From Chitinophagales bacterium (GTDB lineage: Bacteria > Bacteroidota > Bacteroidia > Chitinophagales > Chitinophagaceae): a stretch of DNA of 64,000 bases. Every line of letters begins with the position of its first letter. Position 1 is the first letter of the stretch. A program made the translations under genes and the position numbers. Shown in pieces: positions 10,880 through 21,318 of the stretch. Below the pieces are notes generated by a model. The model saw only the letters and a program-made list of their open reading frames with translations. It made no database searches and was not told the DNA's origin. The stretch lies in contig JAATGQ010000120.1 of assembly GCA_015654595.1 (NCBI GenBank), forward strand, positions 1-64,000, written 5' to 3'.

Positions 10880-11722
10880 ATGGAAATTGTCGTCATCTTT
10901 TCATTGGTCGTGGGTATACTGCTCCTGAACCGCCCGGTCACTTTGCTCGTTCAACGTCTCTACACAAAGCATCAATTTACCCGGTTCGTCGAACAGGAAG
11001 CATTTTACCACACCGTTGTTTCCCGTTATTTCAAATATTATAACCGTCTCGGTCTGGGGGAACAACGCAAATTCCTCTTCCGTACCTGGCTCTTTCAGCA
11101 TGCCAAGAACTTCCATTATATTGAAGTGCAGGAAACCGCTGAAATGCCTATTCTGGTGAGTGCAGCTGCGATACAGTTGACGTTTGGACTAGAGAAGTTC
11201 AAGCTGAATTATTTTGATGATATCTTCATCCTTCGGGACGATTATCACTATGGCTTTTATTCGCGGCCTTTTATGGGACATGTCGATCAAACCGGTATCT
11301 ATCTTTCCTGGGATAATTTTATGAAGGGGATTGCCGGCGAGACGCCAAACTGTAATGTCGGTCTTCACGAGATGGGACATGCGCTGGCCTATGTCAATTT
11401 TGTTACCCAGACAGAAGAAGACAAACATTTCAAGACAGAGTTTCCCAACTTCTCCAAGGTGGCTCGCCCCATCTTTACTTCCATGCAGCAAAGCGAAGGC
11501 GCGAAGCGGAATATCCTCGGAGACTATGCCGCCACTAATTATCATGAATTCTGGGCGGTTGCCGTAGAAGTGTTCTTCGAAAGCCCCGTACAGCTGCGGC
11601 ATGAGCTGCCTGCACTTTATGAAGCCATGGCCACCCTGCTCAACCAGGATCCGCTGAGCTTCGTAGCTGGCAATACTACGATCATGCGTCACCCACTGGT
11701 TTCGCGCTCGCTGATCGCATAG
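10880..11722 (+). CDS. Zinc-dependent peptidase, MtfA-like (M90)
   Basis: HEMGHALAYVNF zinc motif, NYHEFWAVAVEVFFESP. Confidence 0.83.
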   Translation: MEIVVIFSLVVGILLLNRPVTLLVQRLYTKHQFTRFVEQEAFYHTVVSRYFKYYNRLGLGEQRKFLFRTWLFQHAKNFHYIEVQETAEMPILVSAAAIQLTFGLEKFKLNYFDDIFILRDDYHYGFYSRPFMGHVDQTGIYLSWDNFMKGIAGETPNCNVGLHEMGHALAYVNFVTQTEEDKHFKTEFPNFSKVARPIFTSMQQSEGAKRNILGDYAATNYHEFWAVAVEVFFESPVQLRHELPALYEAMATLLNQDPLSFVAGNTTIMRHPLVSRSLIA

Positions 11723-11920
11723 GCTATCGGATCGAAGTCCGTCTTACCCCGTGCTTCGGCCATCGCTTTCCACTGCAGCCTTAAGAGCCTGATCCTGTCC
11801 TTCCATACATCCTTTCGCTGAAAATTCCGCCGACCTTCTTCCTTCTGATCATCCTTTGCCTATCCGCCTCTTCTGTCGTAGTGACGTCGCCCGATGCCGC
11901 GCCTGAAGAACCGGTAAAGG

Positions 11921-12991
11921 CTACGTCTTGCTCAACACCTTTGTAAATCGCCGTATGTCTGCATCCGGACGGATAGGCCATCCTTTTGCCAGGTGGTCGG
12001 CCAGCTGCCGTGCAAAGTAGGGTGCGAGTGAACATCCCTTTGTGCCCATTCCATTCAGTATGCCGACTTCAGGGTTTGCGGGATGCAGGCCTACAAAGGG
12101 TCTGCGTTCGAGCGTTGCGGGTCGGACTGCTGCGATATGCCCGATGATCCGGAAGGGCAGTTTCAACCAGGATAGTAACACCGCCTCTGTTCTTTGCCGG
12201 AACGCTTCTGTCGGATGCGGGTGATCAAAGGCCCATTCGTAAGAAGAGCCGACCCAGCACAGCCCATCTTTCCAGGGAGCAATGCTGATCCCCTTTTTGA
12301 ACACATGGCCCCGGTCCTGCGGCCAGTCGGGGATCTCGAGGATCAATGCCTCGCCTTTATTGGGCGCAAAGGGAAGACGCGTAAACCAGGGATTGGCAAA
12401 GCTGGCCATCCCATCGCAAAAGATCACCCGTTTCGCCTGTATATCTTTGTAGCTGACCTGTCCGTGTTTTACTTCCAGCGCTTCTAACTCAAAATCTTCT
12501 TCCCGCAGCAGGCCCTGTCTTTGTAGCCTTTCCCTTGCCGCTGCGATCAGACCCGGCATATCGATCAGGAAGCAGGGCTCGATGATCCCGTATCCCAGTT
12601 CATAGTGAAATGCCGATGCCCACTGCTGTTCATCAGCCGGTAAGGTCAGGTAGGGCGCGCCTTCTTCTATCCGTTTCGTAAAGGCAACCCGCATTTGCGC
12701 CGTAGGAAAGAAATCGATCACTTTTACCCGATCCATAAACGTACTGCCCAACAGCGGTTCCCATTGGTTGTAGGCATCTATGACAAAGGGCAGCAGCTCA
12801 TCGATCATCCAGGTGGTGACAAGTCTTCGGCCCGTCACCGGATTGATCAAACCTGCTGCTGCCCTCGAGGCGGTATGTGGACGGATAGCATCGATGATGA
12901 TATGTGAAAGACCAGCGCGTTCCAGCTCGCGGCTCAGGAAGGTCCCGGAGATTCCTTGTCCGATGATTAGTACGTCGGTAAGATTGCCCAT
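11921..12991 (-). CDS. FAD-dependent oxidoreductase (DAO/DadA-like)
   Basis: N-terminal VLIIGQGISGTFLSRELERAG FAD motif; GSSYEWAFDHP; C-terminal NGMGTKGCSLAPYFARQLADHL. Confidence 0.88.
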   Translation of the reverse strand: MGNLTDVLIIGQGISGTFLSRELERAGLSHIIIDAIRPHTASRAAAGLINPVTGRRLVTTWMIDELLPFVIDAYNQWEPLLGSTFMDRVKVIDFFPTAQMRVAFTKRIEEGAPYLTLPADEQQWASAFHYELGYGIIEPCFLIDMPGLIAAARERLQRQGLLREEDFELEALEVKHGQVSYKDIQAKRVIFCDGMASFANPWFTRLPFAPNKGEALILEIPDWPQDRGHVFKKGISIAPWKDGLCWVGSSYEWAFDHPHPTEAFRQRTEAVLLSWLKLPFRIIGHIAAVRPATLERRPFVGLHPANPEVGILNGMGTKGCSLAPYFARQLADHLAKGWPIRPDADIRRFTKVLSKT

Positions 12992-13178
12992 GGGGCAAAA
13001 CTACTGATTTGCCGGCTCCCCGCCGCGGGCCTTTCCCCGGGCCGGGACCTCTTCGCTGCGTTGTGGCGCGGAGGCGACCGATGGCGATCGGAGATGAGGC
13101 TGCCGGTCTTTGCCGCGTGTCCCGGCGGCCGGGATAGCGAAGCAGATGGCGATCGGGGCGAGGGAGCTGCCTGTCGGA

Positions 13179-14243
13179 CTAATGCGCGGGGTTCATCAGC
13201 TGGATCGCGGTCCGGCTGACGCTGAACGGCGGCTTGTGGTTATAGTCCCGGCTCATCCGGTATACGCCCACGCCGGCTCCTTTGTTCTGTACTACCCAGT
13301 TCGCATAAGCATAAAGGTCAGCTGTCGCCTGTGCGTCTCCGCCGGCCTGGTCTTCCGTGCCATTGGGATAGATAAAGCTGTCTCCGTTGACGAGGTAAAT
13401 GGCTTTATCGATGCCGTATTCATTGGCGATGGCTTGTAATCCGTTGACACCGTCGCCGTTCCAGCCATGGGCGCCCGTCGTATAGGACTGGAAGAGTACG
13501 TAGTCGTAATTGCCGGGATGGCCCAGATACATTTTATTGTCCATGCCGCTGGTGCCATCCGTGTCAAAGAAAAAGACTGGTTTTTTGCCGCCGGTTTTGA
13601 CCGTGCAAAGCGTACAGTTGGGGCCATAGTACCGGGCCAGCGCCACGGCCAGGCTGTCTGCGTTGGCGACATTGCGGGGAACATCGTTGCCAAAAGTGCC
13701 ATATTCGACATCGAGGTCGATGCCATCCAGTCCCTTACCCAGGATCTCGGCGTTGTAAATGTCCCGGGCCCAGTGGTTATAGGAGGACGTATTATTGGCA
13801 ACGGTCTGGCTGAAACCCGGCGGGTTGACATAGCCGGGGACCTGGGTGGCAGGGTCTTTTGCCGATCCATCAAAATAGGCGTTGTTTACAAAGTGGCAGA
13901 CGACAATGCGAGTGCCTTTGGCCTGTGTGGCGCGCCAGTCTGCGGTGGAAGTATCACTCCCGGCAAAGAATTCCAGGAAATCGGCGCTATCCGGCGCATT
14001 TACCGGGTTAAACCCTGCTGAGGGGTCATTGCCGTCCCCCACGAGATAGCCGACAAAAATGTGGTGATTGCTGCTTTTGTAATCCAGTAAAGTGGGTGGA
14101 TTCGTCCCGGTGGTAATGAGGCTGTCTGTGGTGCTGCCGCCGCCTCTTGACTTTGATTTCGAACAGGATGAGAACAGGAAAAGGCTGGAAATAAGAAGGA
14201 TGCCTGCCATAGAGGCAACGGGATTCAGTCGTTTTGGTGTCAT
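13179..14243 (-). CDS. GH18 family glycosidase lipoprotein (endo-beta-N-acetylglucosaminidase-like)
   Basis: Lipobox LFSSC. Catalytic DxxDxDxE in LDGIDLDVEYG. Start taken at MTPKRLN. Confidence 0.82.
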   Translation of the reverse strand: MTPKRLNPVASMAGILLISSLFLFSSCSKSKSRGGGSTTDSLITTGTNPPTLLDYKSSNHHIFVGYLVGDGNDPSAGFNPVNAPDSADFLEFFAGSDTSTADWRATQAKGTRIVVCHFVNNAYFDGSAKDPATQVPGYVNPPGFSQTVANNTSSYNHWARDIYNAEILGKGLDGIDLDVEYGTFGNDVPRNVANADSLAVALARYYGPNCTLCTVKTGGKKPVFFFDTDGTSGMDNKMYLGHPGNYDYVLFQSYTTGAHGWNGDGVNGLQAIANEYGIDKAIYLVNGDSFIYPNGTEDQAGGDAQATADLYAYANWVVQNKGAGVGVYRMSRDYNHKPPFSVSRTAIQLMNPAH

Positions 14244-14359
14244 TTGTATGTTAGAGTTGGTATTTTGAGGAAAAGGCCGAATGTTGTGTAACGATCCAGA
14301 TTTGCAATTATTGCAGTTGGTGCAACTTTTGCTTTTCATAATATAAATCGTTTTGATAC

Positions 14360-14866
14360 ATGGCGGCTCAACGACTATCCAACCGGCTGGCGAACTACGG
14401 GTTTCGGCGTGTTTTCGACAGCATCAACCAGCATGGTATAAAAAGAGGCGTCGATGCCATGGGCATCGACGCTTTTATCGGGCACTGCGCCCGTCTTTCT
14501 GCTGGCTCCGGAGCTATCACCGGTTTGGGTGGCACCGTTGCTGCGCTAGTGGGCCTTCCCTTTGATCTGTTGAATAGTCTCACACAGCAATTCCGTGTTA
14601 CCCTGGCCGTTATATATTACAGACGTGGCACTTATGATATCGGGTTCGACGAATTTATGCAGATCGTCGCCGTCTCTCTGGGCGTGGAGGCCGGTCTGAT
14701 CATGACCCGGACGGTACTTGAAAACATCGCCGAGCGACTCCTGATCCGGATGGGGGCAAAGGCCGGCGGTCGTTTGATCCCGATCGCCGGCGCGTTTATC
14801 GCCGGCGCCACGAATTATCTTTTTATCAAGAGCATCGGTAAATCGGTTAAAGCGCTGCCGCTTTGA
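14360..14866 (+). CDS. Conserved hypothetical, EcsC-like
   Basis: GLGGTVAALVGLPFDLLNSLTQQFRVTLAVIYYRRGTYD, hydrophobic C-terminus. Family assignment tentative. Confidence 0.5.
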   Translation: MAAQRLSNRLANYGFRRVFDSINQHGIKRGVDAMGIDAFIGHCARLSAGSGAITGLGGTVAALVGLPFDLLNSLTQQFRVTLAVIYYRRGTYDIGFDEFMQIVAVSLGVEAGLIMTRTVLENIAERLLIRMGAKAGGRLIPIAGAFIAGATNYLFIKSIGKSVKALPL

Positions 14867-14934
14867 TGGCACGCAACGGCTGGTTTATCCGGCCGCTGTC
14901 GCTGCTTCGGGCTGGCGTTTACCGTCCCGGCTCG

Positions 14935-17900
14935 CTAGTTCCCGCCCTCCACATTTACCCGGATGCCCTCGCTATGATAGGAGAACTCCGGCGCATACAT
15001 ACATTCTATGCTTGTGACCCCATTGCTGAAGTTCCCCGTCTGGCCAACCGTCATCGGGTATTCGAAGACATAGGTTCCCTTTGGCACATAGGAGAAGAAG
15101 AAATCTGTGCTGGCATCCTTCGTGCTTTCATAATAGCCCAGGTCGTCCTGCCACTTGTATTGACTGATCACATTGACCGGCTCCATACAAGCCGCCCGCA
15201 TGTCTTTCATGTGTACGTATTCCATATTCCTGTCGGCTGTGAGTTCGATCCGGGCCACTACCCGGTCGCCGGGTTTTAGCGTGGCGTTATCCTCGATAGG
15301 GTCGAGTACTTTGCCTGTCGATGTGTTCTTCTCGATAAACAAGTGTTTGCTGAGTTTTAAAGGGGCCTGGCTTCCTCCTGGAGGCGTGATCCGGTCCAGT
15401 ATATCGAAGTACTGCCAGTATACTGCGCCCCAGGCCGGGGAACCGGATGCAGGGCTGACTTTTGCGGCGGAAGTGCCGGCGGATCCGCTTTCGGTTTTCA
15501 TTGTCACGGTTATATTGCCCATGGATGGATTGACGAATGGACCATCCCATGCTTTCTTATAGTATCCGGTACCGGCCTCACCCTGCGCGCCGTCCCAGCC
15601 GACTTCTTTGTCGCCAAGCGTTATCGTCACCGCCCGTTGTGTGTCCAGCCAGTCTTCTCCCCCCAGCAATAACGCATAGCAGGCGTCGGCCGTGGCTTTT
15701 GTTGTGGACCAATTTTGGGTCTGTTTCTGTTTCAGCAGCCAGGTCTTCAGCTCTCTGTCCATAACGGCGTCGCCTGTGACTTGCCGGAAGGCTTCGATCA
15801 TCAGCGTTTCCGTCTCCACGGGGGCCTGATACCAGTAATAACCGCCTTCCATTCCCTTCCAATAGGTACCTTTTTCTTCGTTGCGGATAGCTCTCTGTTT
15901 CAGGGAGGTCATGATATTTTTGGCTGTCTGGACATCCCCGGTCCGGTATAGGGCAAGGGCGGCCATGGCTTGCATGTAGTTGCTCTCCCTGATCCATTGC
16001 GTTGCCAGTCTCTTTCTGAAATAGTTGATAGCCGGGAATACATTGCCGGGTATGCCATAATCGTTGAAAAAGCTGCGCATGTATAAGTACTGGATCTCCA
16101 TCTGGTCCATCCAGTGTACGCTCCCTGCGATCTTGAGACCTGCTTTTGCTGCGCGTTTATCGGCTTCGAGCGCCTGGTGATAGTCCTTTACAAATTCTTC
16201 GTCGAGATAGCTTAGTCCTGCCTTTGCGATATTTTTCAGCTTTGCAGCCACCGAAGCAGGAACGGCCTGCAGCTGCTGCAGATGACCGATCCCTGTCAGG
16301 ATATATTGCGTCATGTATCGGTCGTCGCGTCCGCCTTTGAACCAGGAGAATCCTCCGCCGGCATCTTGCATAGATGCTACTTTATCAATGGCGCTTGTCA
16401 GTTCCCGGTCGAGACGAGCCAGGTCAAACAGCAGCGCGATGTTCTTCTTTTGCTGTGCCTCCGTTTTGCCCGCCAGCACCCAGGGCGTTTCTTCCAGTAG
16501 TATAGACTTCAATTCCTGGTTCTTTTGCAGATTGCTCAGGAAGGCTGCGGTATCCTTTGTCAGCCAGGTATCGAAGACCTGGCGAAGGCGTGGGCTGCTG
16601 CCGACGATCTTACCCGCCAGTGCGTTTGCATAGAACCGGTTGAAGGTCTGCTCAGCGCATTCATAGGGATATTCTGCCAGGTAGGGCAGCGCTTCTACTG
16701 CATACCAGGCCGGATTAGCCGTAAACTCTACCGTGAGCGCGTGATGGTTCAGGGTTTCGCTGCTGCCGCTTTGCAAAAGCTTCTCCATCGTGAAATGCTT
16801 TGTGCCATCACCAGGCATATTCAACGGCAGGCTTTCTGTGACCAGCATCCGGTTGCTGACTACGGGCAAAGTAGCTTCTTCGCCATCGCTATAGTTGAGT
16901 GCCTGGGCTACTACCCGGTAGGTCAGCGGTTTGCTGTACTGATAGGGGATATCCAGCGGGAAGTTGACGACCGTACTCTGTCCCGCCCCCACTGTGAAGT
17001 ACTGGTTGGGCTGACGGTTGGTGAACTGTCCGTCTGCTGTCACTCCTGTTGTTGGATCGGTAAGCTGAAGGCTGACCTGACCCGTCATTTCGGAATCCGT
17101 TAGATTGGAGATCTTGACTGGCAGTTCCATACGATCACCTTCGCGCAGGAAACGCGTTGCATTGGGTACGACCATCAGCTTCTTTTGCGTGAGCACCGTC
17201 TTTTCCGAATAGGTAAAGGCTAGGTCTTTTGTATGCGCGAGCATCATCCACTTCCATTGGGTCAGGGCTTCGGGCATGGTAAAGGAGAAGCTGATATTGC
17301 CGGAGGCGTCGGTTTTCAGGTCGGGGAAGAAGAAGGCGGTTTCGTTGAAGTTTTTGCGGATCTGGACATCGGGTGCATTGACTGTGCCCTTTTTGGTGGT
17401 GATAACGATCACGCCATTGGCTGCCCGTGCTCCATATATCGAAGTGGCATCGGCACCCTGCAACACGGTCATTGAAGCGATCTGGCCGGGACTAAGGGTT
17501 GATTTGTCGACAGGGACGCCATCGACGATATACAGTGGCTCGCTGCCCTGGCCCGGGGCAGAGGCGCCTCTGATATTGTAAACTATTGTATCCGAGGTAA
17601 AGGTGTCGAAAGCGCCTTTAGCCATCGCAGGCGCCGGTGCGCCGGCAATTTCTGCTTTCCGGTAAAAGCTCATCGTGAGGGGTCTGCCCGCTTTCTTACG
17701 AATATATACCCGGCCTTCATCCATAAACACCATGTCCATATCATCCAACAGTTTGTCATAAACCATCGTATAACCGGGGAAATCGTCGAGACCAGGTCTT
17801 GTGCTGGAAAACTCGATACTGAAGTTTCTCGAGCCTGACCAGTTGTCTTGCAGCCTGGAGTAGACCGGGAACAGGGAGGGAACCGACCAGCTTTGCGGCT

Positions 17901-20900
17901 TGAATTGATCCAGGGAGGCGTCATACATCGCTGTCAGCAATTCGGCGGAGACCTGATCGCCTTTATATCCTGTGAGCTTTACCTGCCACTGTTCTGCACT
18001 GCCTGGCTGAGTCTTGTCCCGCCAGGTCGAATATTGAACCTGCAGCTCTTTATTGGACCAGGGAACGTTTACCGTCGACGAATGCGTGTACATCCGATTA
18101 TCCCTTATGAACACATCGGTTATGCCAAAGCCGCCTCTGTCGGCTTCCGTAATCGGCCATTCCGATGTATGATCTCCTTTATTCAGCTGGTAGTATTCGA
18201 ATGGTGTGTTTTCTTCCTGCCCGCCGGTGTTTATGACAAGACGTTTTTTCCTCGTGTTGCCGTCTGTATGTACCAGCTTTCGGATCACGAATACATCGCT
18301 AGCCGAAGATCCTGTTGTAAGACGCGCCTTTTCGCCGGGTTCTGCCCGCTGGATCGGATCGATAGCCCAGTCATATTGAGGACTGGCCGGCCGGCCGGTC
18401 TTGCTATCGATGCATTCCACATACCGCAGATCGGTGATCCCCTGGCCATATTTATCTTTTGCGGTTGCCTCGATCAGGTACCATCCGGCAGCGATAGGAC
18501 CGGCAGGGATCTTTAAGATGGTCTTTCCTTTTACCGAGTCGGTCGTTTCCCACACTTTGCTGCCCCGTTGCCAGCTCTCTTTTGTCAATTCATCGTGGTA
18601 TTCGTCGTGTGGAAAGGAATCGAGGAATTGTTGTTCCGGCAATACGAACAGATCCGGGGATTCCCATAGTCTGTTACGGATAAGCCGGCTGGGCGACTTC
18701 AGGGAATAAATATTGACATGCGCCAGCGTATTGACCGGTTCGTCTGAAAGATTGCTGGACTTCAGGACAATCGTTTTCAGACTATCTGCAGGCAGGTGAT
18801 CTCCATGGGGGAGTGAAATATCCAGGTTTAGCATCTTGTAGGCGGCAACGACCGTGGCGGAGCTGCTCCTTGTTTCTCCATTGACATCCGTGACGTCTGC
18901 CTCAACAGCATAGTTAAACTGCGGATCGGTTGCCGGATCGACCGATTTATCGGGCTTTGCCAGAAAAGTGATGGTCCAGCCGCCTTTTGCATCCGTAGTG
19001 AGCTCGCCATGTGTGATCTCCTGGCTGGGCGAGTATTGCATAGACCTTCTCCACATCAACCAGGGATGGGGGAATCTTGCTGTTCTGATCACCTTATATC
19101 GAACCTTGGCGCCGTCTATGACATTGCCGGCATAGCCTTTTGCGCTTCCCGTTATGCTGATGCTGTCGCCCACACGGTAACTGCCCTTTGGATGTTCGAA
19201 GTCGACGTGAAATTGAGGCCTCTTGTATTCTTCTACCGAAAAACTTTTATTATAACCGTCTTGCTCGCTGATCGTGAAATTGCCGTTCAACTGATGCTCC
19301 GGCAAGCGGAAAGTTCCGTGATAAGAACCAAACTCGTTGGTGGTAACAGACAAGGAATCGATTGTTTCGTCATTAGCGTTCTTCAGATAGACCTTTGCCG
19401 GGAGAGCCGCCATTATCCTGGACTGATGCGTATTCCAATCATTGGTAACGACGATCCCTTTGAAGTAAACCGTTTGTCCGGGACGATAGATGCTGCGATC
19501 TAAAAAGAAGAAAGTGCTCTTGTTCCTTTTTTCCCATTCGATTGAATCTACATTCGTCTCCTGCGGCTGAAAATAAACCGACATTTGGTTATTTCTCATA
19601 AAAAGACGATCGCCGGGAATAGAAATGTCCAGTAAGGGGGAATAATAGTTATGTTCCTTTGTTTGTTGCCTTACATGGAAATGCCCGGAGGCATCGGTGT
19701 GATAGAGTTCTTGTTTCGTTAACTCATACGTGTATTTTTTCTGGTTATAAACGGATGCCCACATTTGTACCGTGGCATTTGTCAAAGGTTGACCCGTCTC
19801 CCGGTTCAGCACAAAAAAATCGTTCAGACGGCTGATGAAAGCGATCGATGAGACATAAAAATACTCGGTAGAAATGGTTGCCTTTGAGGAAAAGGCCAGA
19901 TCCGTACTGCCGATCAATGCATAAGTGCCCGGAGGGAGTCCTCCGATCGCAATCTCTGTGCGGTGATTCCGGTAGTCGGTTGTGGCGGGCAGGTACTGTG
20001 TAAAGGAGCGATAGGCGGGTAATGCCAGCAGCTTATGCCAGAATGTTGTGTCCCATGGCTGAAAGGCATCGGGTGTGAGCAGCTCGTCAATTTTTACCAC
20101 TCTCAGATAAAGCGTATTGAAGTTTGTCCAGCTGACCAGCGTGCGGAAGGGCTTATTGGGTATGTTGACCGTTTCGGTTTTGAGCTCCAGCCGGCGGACC
20201 TTCAAATTTTGTGAAAGCTGTTGACAATGGTACCAACCCTCGCCCCGTTGAGGTTCCTGCAGCACTTTTTCGCAGATGGCCAGGGCTTTGACCTTGCCTT
20301 GCAGCATCGAATCCTGCCCTCCTTTTACCGTTGTCACATCGTCTGCCTTTGCCGAATACCAGGCAGCCAGCTCGAACCAGGCTTCGGCTGCTGCCGGATT
20401 TAAATCATAGCGGCTTGTAATGTTTTGGAGCGCCTGTATATAGTTACGGTCTTTGTCGTCCATCACGCCTTGTCCGTGTGCAAAGACTATTCGTTCGATA
20501 TCTACGGTGATCAATGCATCCGGCTTTTCGTCATGGAGGTGGAAGCTCATCAATCGTTGGAAAAGCAATACAGATTTATATCGATAAGAATTGCTGTCGG
20601 TCGTCTGGAACCGGTGATGCGCAAAATCGGCGGCGTCGGCCAGCAAAGCGGGATCGTCCAATTCGAATGCATTTTCCGGCTTATTCTCATAGCTGTCTCC
20701 TGACTTATAATAATCGAGTGCGCGATGGCCCAGCAGATCAAACAGCGTCGGACGCAGCGGGCGTCCAAGCCCCTTTACGATGATCACGTCGTACTGACTG
20801 ACGGATATCTTTTCTAATATCTCCTGGTCTTTTAGTGAAGCCTCGTAAAGTTGGCTGATCTTTTTTAAAAAATCGTCGGTAGACCAGGCGGCCATATCTG

Positions 20901-21318
20901 TCTTTACAAAATGGGTGGTGGCAGTACGGTTACGGATCTGCCATCGGTTATCCGAGAAATATTCCTGGTAGTGCGCTGCTTCAAGACTTAACAGGATTGC
21001 CCGGGCGGCAGGCGACGGGGTTGCCCTGACGGCGGAGTCGAGTTTCTGGATGGATGGAACAATGGAATCGTTCTCATATTTTTGTTCGTTTATACGAATA
21101 CGGTAGATCAGCGACCGGATCTGCTGCGGCTCATTATGTTCTTTTACGGCGAGGGTGTAAATGTGGTTGATTTCCGCCAGTGCCGATTCGGGCAGTCCCT
21201 TTACCTGAACCATCGTATCTACCTTCCGCCAGCGCGCTTCGTATACCGCATCGCTTGTCTGCGCCATCAGAGAGGTAAAGGACAGGTTTAATAAGACAAG
21301 AAAGAGTGTTCTTTTCAT
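14935..21318 (-). CDS. Large alpha-2-macroglobulin family protein with embedded TonB/SusC plug-like segment (2127 aa)
   Basis: Signal peptide; MG2-type YRPGQTVYFKGIVV; A2M domain NETAFFFPDL...FTMPEALTQWKWMMLAHT; thioester ECAEQTFNRFYANAL; plug-like PLYIVDGVPVD...IASMTVLQGADATSIYGARAANGVIVITTKKG. Confidence 0.93.
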   Translation of the reverse strand: MKRTLFLVLLNLSFTSLMAQTSDAVYEARWRKVDTMVQVKGLPESALAEINHIYTLAVKEHNEPQQIRSLIYRIRINEQKYENDSIVPSIQKLDSAVRATPSPAARAILLSLEAAHYQEYFSDNRWQIRNRTATTHFVKTDMAAWSTDDFLKKISQLYEASLKDQEILEKISVSQYDVIIVKGLGRPLRPTLFDLLGHRALDYYKSGDSYENKPENAFELDDPALLADAADFAHHRFQTTDSNSYRYKSVLLFQRLMSFHLHDEKPDALITVDIERIVFAHGQGVMDDKDRNYIQALQNITSRYDLNPAAAEAWFELAAWYSAKADDVTTVKGGQDSMLQGKVKALAICEKVLQEPQRGEGWYHCQQLSQNLKVRRLELKTETVNIPNKPFRTLVSWTNFNTLYLRVVKIDELLTPDAFQPWDTTFWHKLLALPAYRSFTQYLPATTDYRNHRTEIAIGGLPPGTYALIGSTDLAFSSKATISTEYFYVSSIAFISRLNDFFVLNRETGQPLTNATVQMWASVYNQKKYTYELTKQELYHTDASGHFHVRQQTKEHNYYSPLLDISIPGDRLFMRNNQMSVYFQPQETNVDSIEWEKRNKSTFFFLDRSIYRPGQTVYFKGIVVTNDWNTHQSRIMAALPAKVYLKNANDETIDSLSVTTNEFGSYHGTFRLPEHQLNGNFTISEQDGYNKSFSVEEYKRPQFHVDFEHPKGSYRVGDSISITGSAKGYAGNVIDGAKVRYKVIRTARFPHPWLMWRRSMQYSPSQEITHGELTTDAKGGWTITFLAKPDKSVDPATDPQFNYAVEADVTDVNGETRSSSATVVAAYKMLNLDISLPHGDHLPADSLKTIVLKSSNLSDEPVNTLAHVNIYSLKSPSRLIRNRLWESPDLFVLPEQQFLDSFPHDEYHDELTKESWQRGSKVWETTDSVKGKTILKIPAGPIAAGWYLIEATAKDKYGQGITDLRYVECIDSKTGRPASPQYDWAIDPIQRAEPGEKARLTTGSSASDVFVIRKLVHTDGNTRKKRLVINTGGQEENTPFEYYQLNKGDHTSEWPITEADRGGFGITDVFIRDNRMYTHSSTVNVPWSNKELQVQYSTWRDKTQPGSAEQWQVKLTGYKGDQVSAELLTAMYDASLDQFKPQSWSVPSLFPVYSRLQDNWSGSRNFSIEFSSTRPGLDDFPGYTMVYDKLLDDMDMVFMDEGRVYIRKKAGRPLTMSFYRKAEIAGAPAPAMAKGAFDTFTSDTIVYNIRGASAPGQGSEPLYIVDGVPVDKSTLSPGQIASMTVLQGADATSIYGARAANGVIVITTKKGTVNAPDVQIRKNFNETAFFFPDLKTDASGNISFSFTMPEALTQWKWMMLAHTKDLAFTYSEKTVLTQKKLMVVPNATRFLREGDRMELPVKISNLTDSEMTGQVSLQLTDPTTGVTADGQFTNRQPNQYFTVGAGQSTVVNFPLDIPYQYSKPLTYRVVAQALNYSDGEEATLPVVSNRMLVTESLPLNMPGDGTKHFTMEKLLQSGSSETLNHHALTVEFTANPAWYAVEALPYLAEYPYECAEQTFNRFYANALAGKIVGSSPRLRQVFDTWLTKDTAAFLSNLQKNQELKSILLEETPWVLAGKTEAQQKKNIALLFDLARLDRELTSAIDKVASMQDAGGGFSWFKGGRDDRYMTQYILTGIGHLQQLQAVPASVAAKLKNIAKAGLSYLDEEFVKDYHQALEADKRAAKAGLKIAGSVHWMDQMEIQYLYMRSFFNDYGIPGNVFPAINYFRKRLATQWIRESNYMQAMAALALYRTGDVQTAKNIMTSLKQRAIRNEEKGTYWKGMEGGYYWYQAPVETETLMIEAFRQVTGDAVMDRELKTWLLKQKQTQNWSTTKATADACYALLLGGEDWLDTQRAVTITLGDKEVGWDGAQGEAGTGYYKKAWDGPFVNPSMGNITVTMKTESGSAGTSAAKVSPASGSPAWGAVYWQYFDILDRITPPGGSQAPLKLSKHLFIEKNTSTGKVLDPIEDNATLKPGDRVVARIELTADRNMEYVHMKDMRAACMEPVNVISQYKWQDDLGYYESTKDASTDFFFSYVPKGTYVFEYPMTVGQTGNFSNGVTSIECMYAPEFSYHSEGIRVNVEGGN
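17388..17577 (-). other. TonB-dependent receptor (SusC-type) plug-like segment inside the A2M ORF
   Basis: Encodes IRGASAPGQGSEPLYIVDGVPVDKSTLSPGQIASMTVLQGADATSIYGARAANGVIVITTKKG, matching the conserved plug motif of SusC-like receptors. Confidence 0.85.

Noticed and set aside
11689-11920. Short minus-strand frame QRKDVWKDRIRLLRLQWKAMAEARGKTDFDPIAYAISERETSG and a plus-strand signal-like frame between MtfA and the oxidoreductase
   Set aside because: No ATG start, overlaps the MtfA 3' end, and the two strands give competing readings; cannot be supported without homology.
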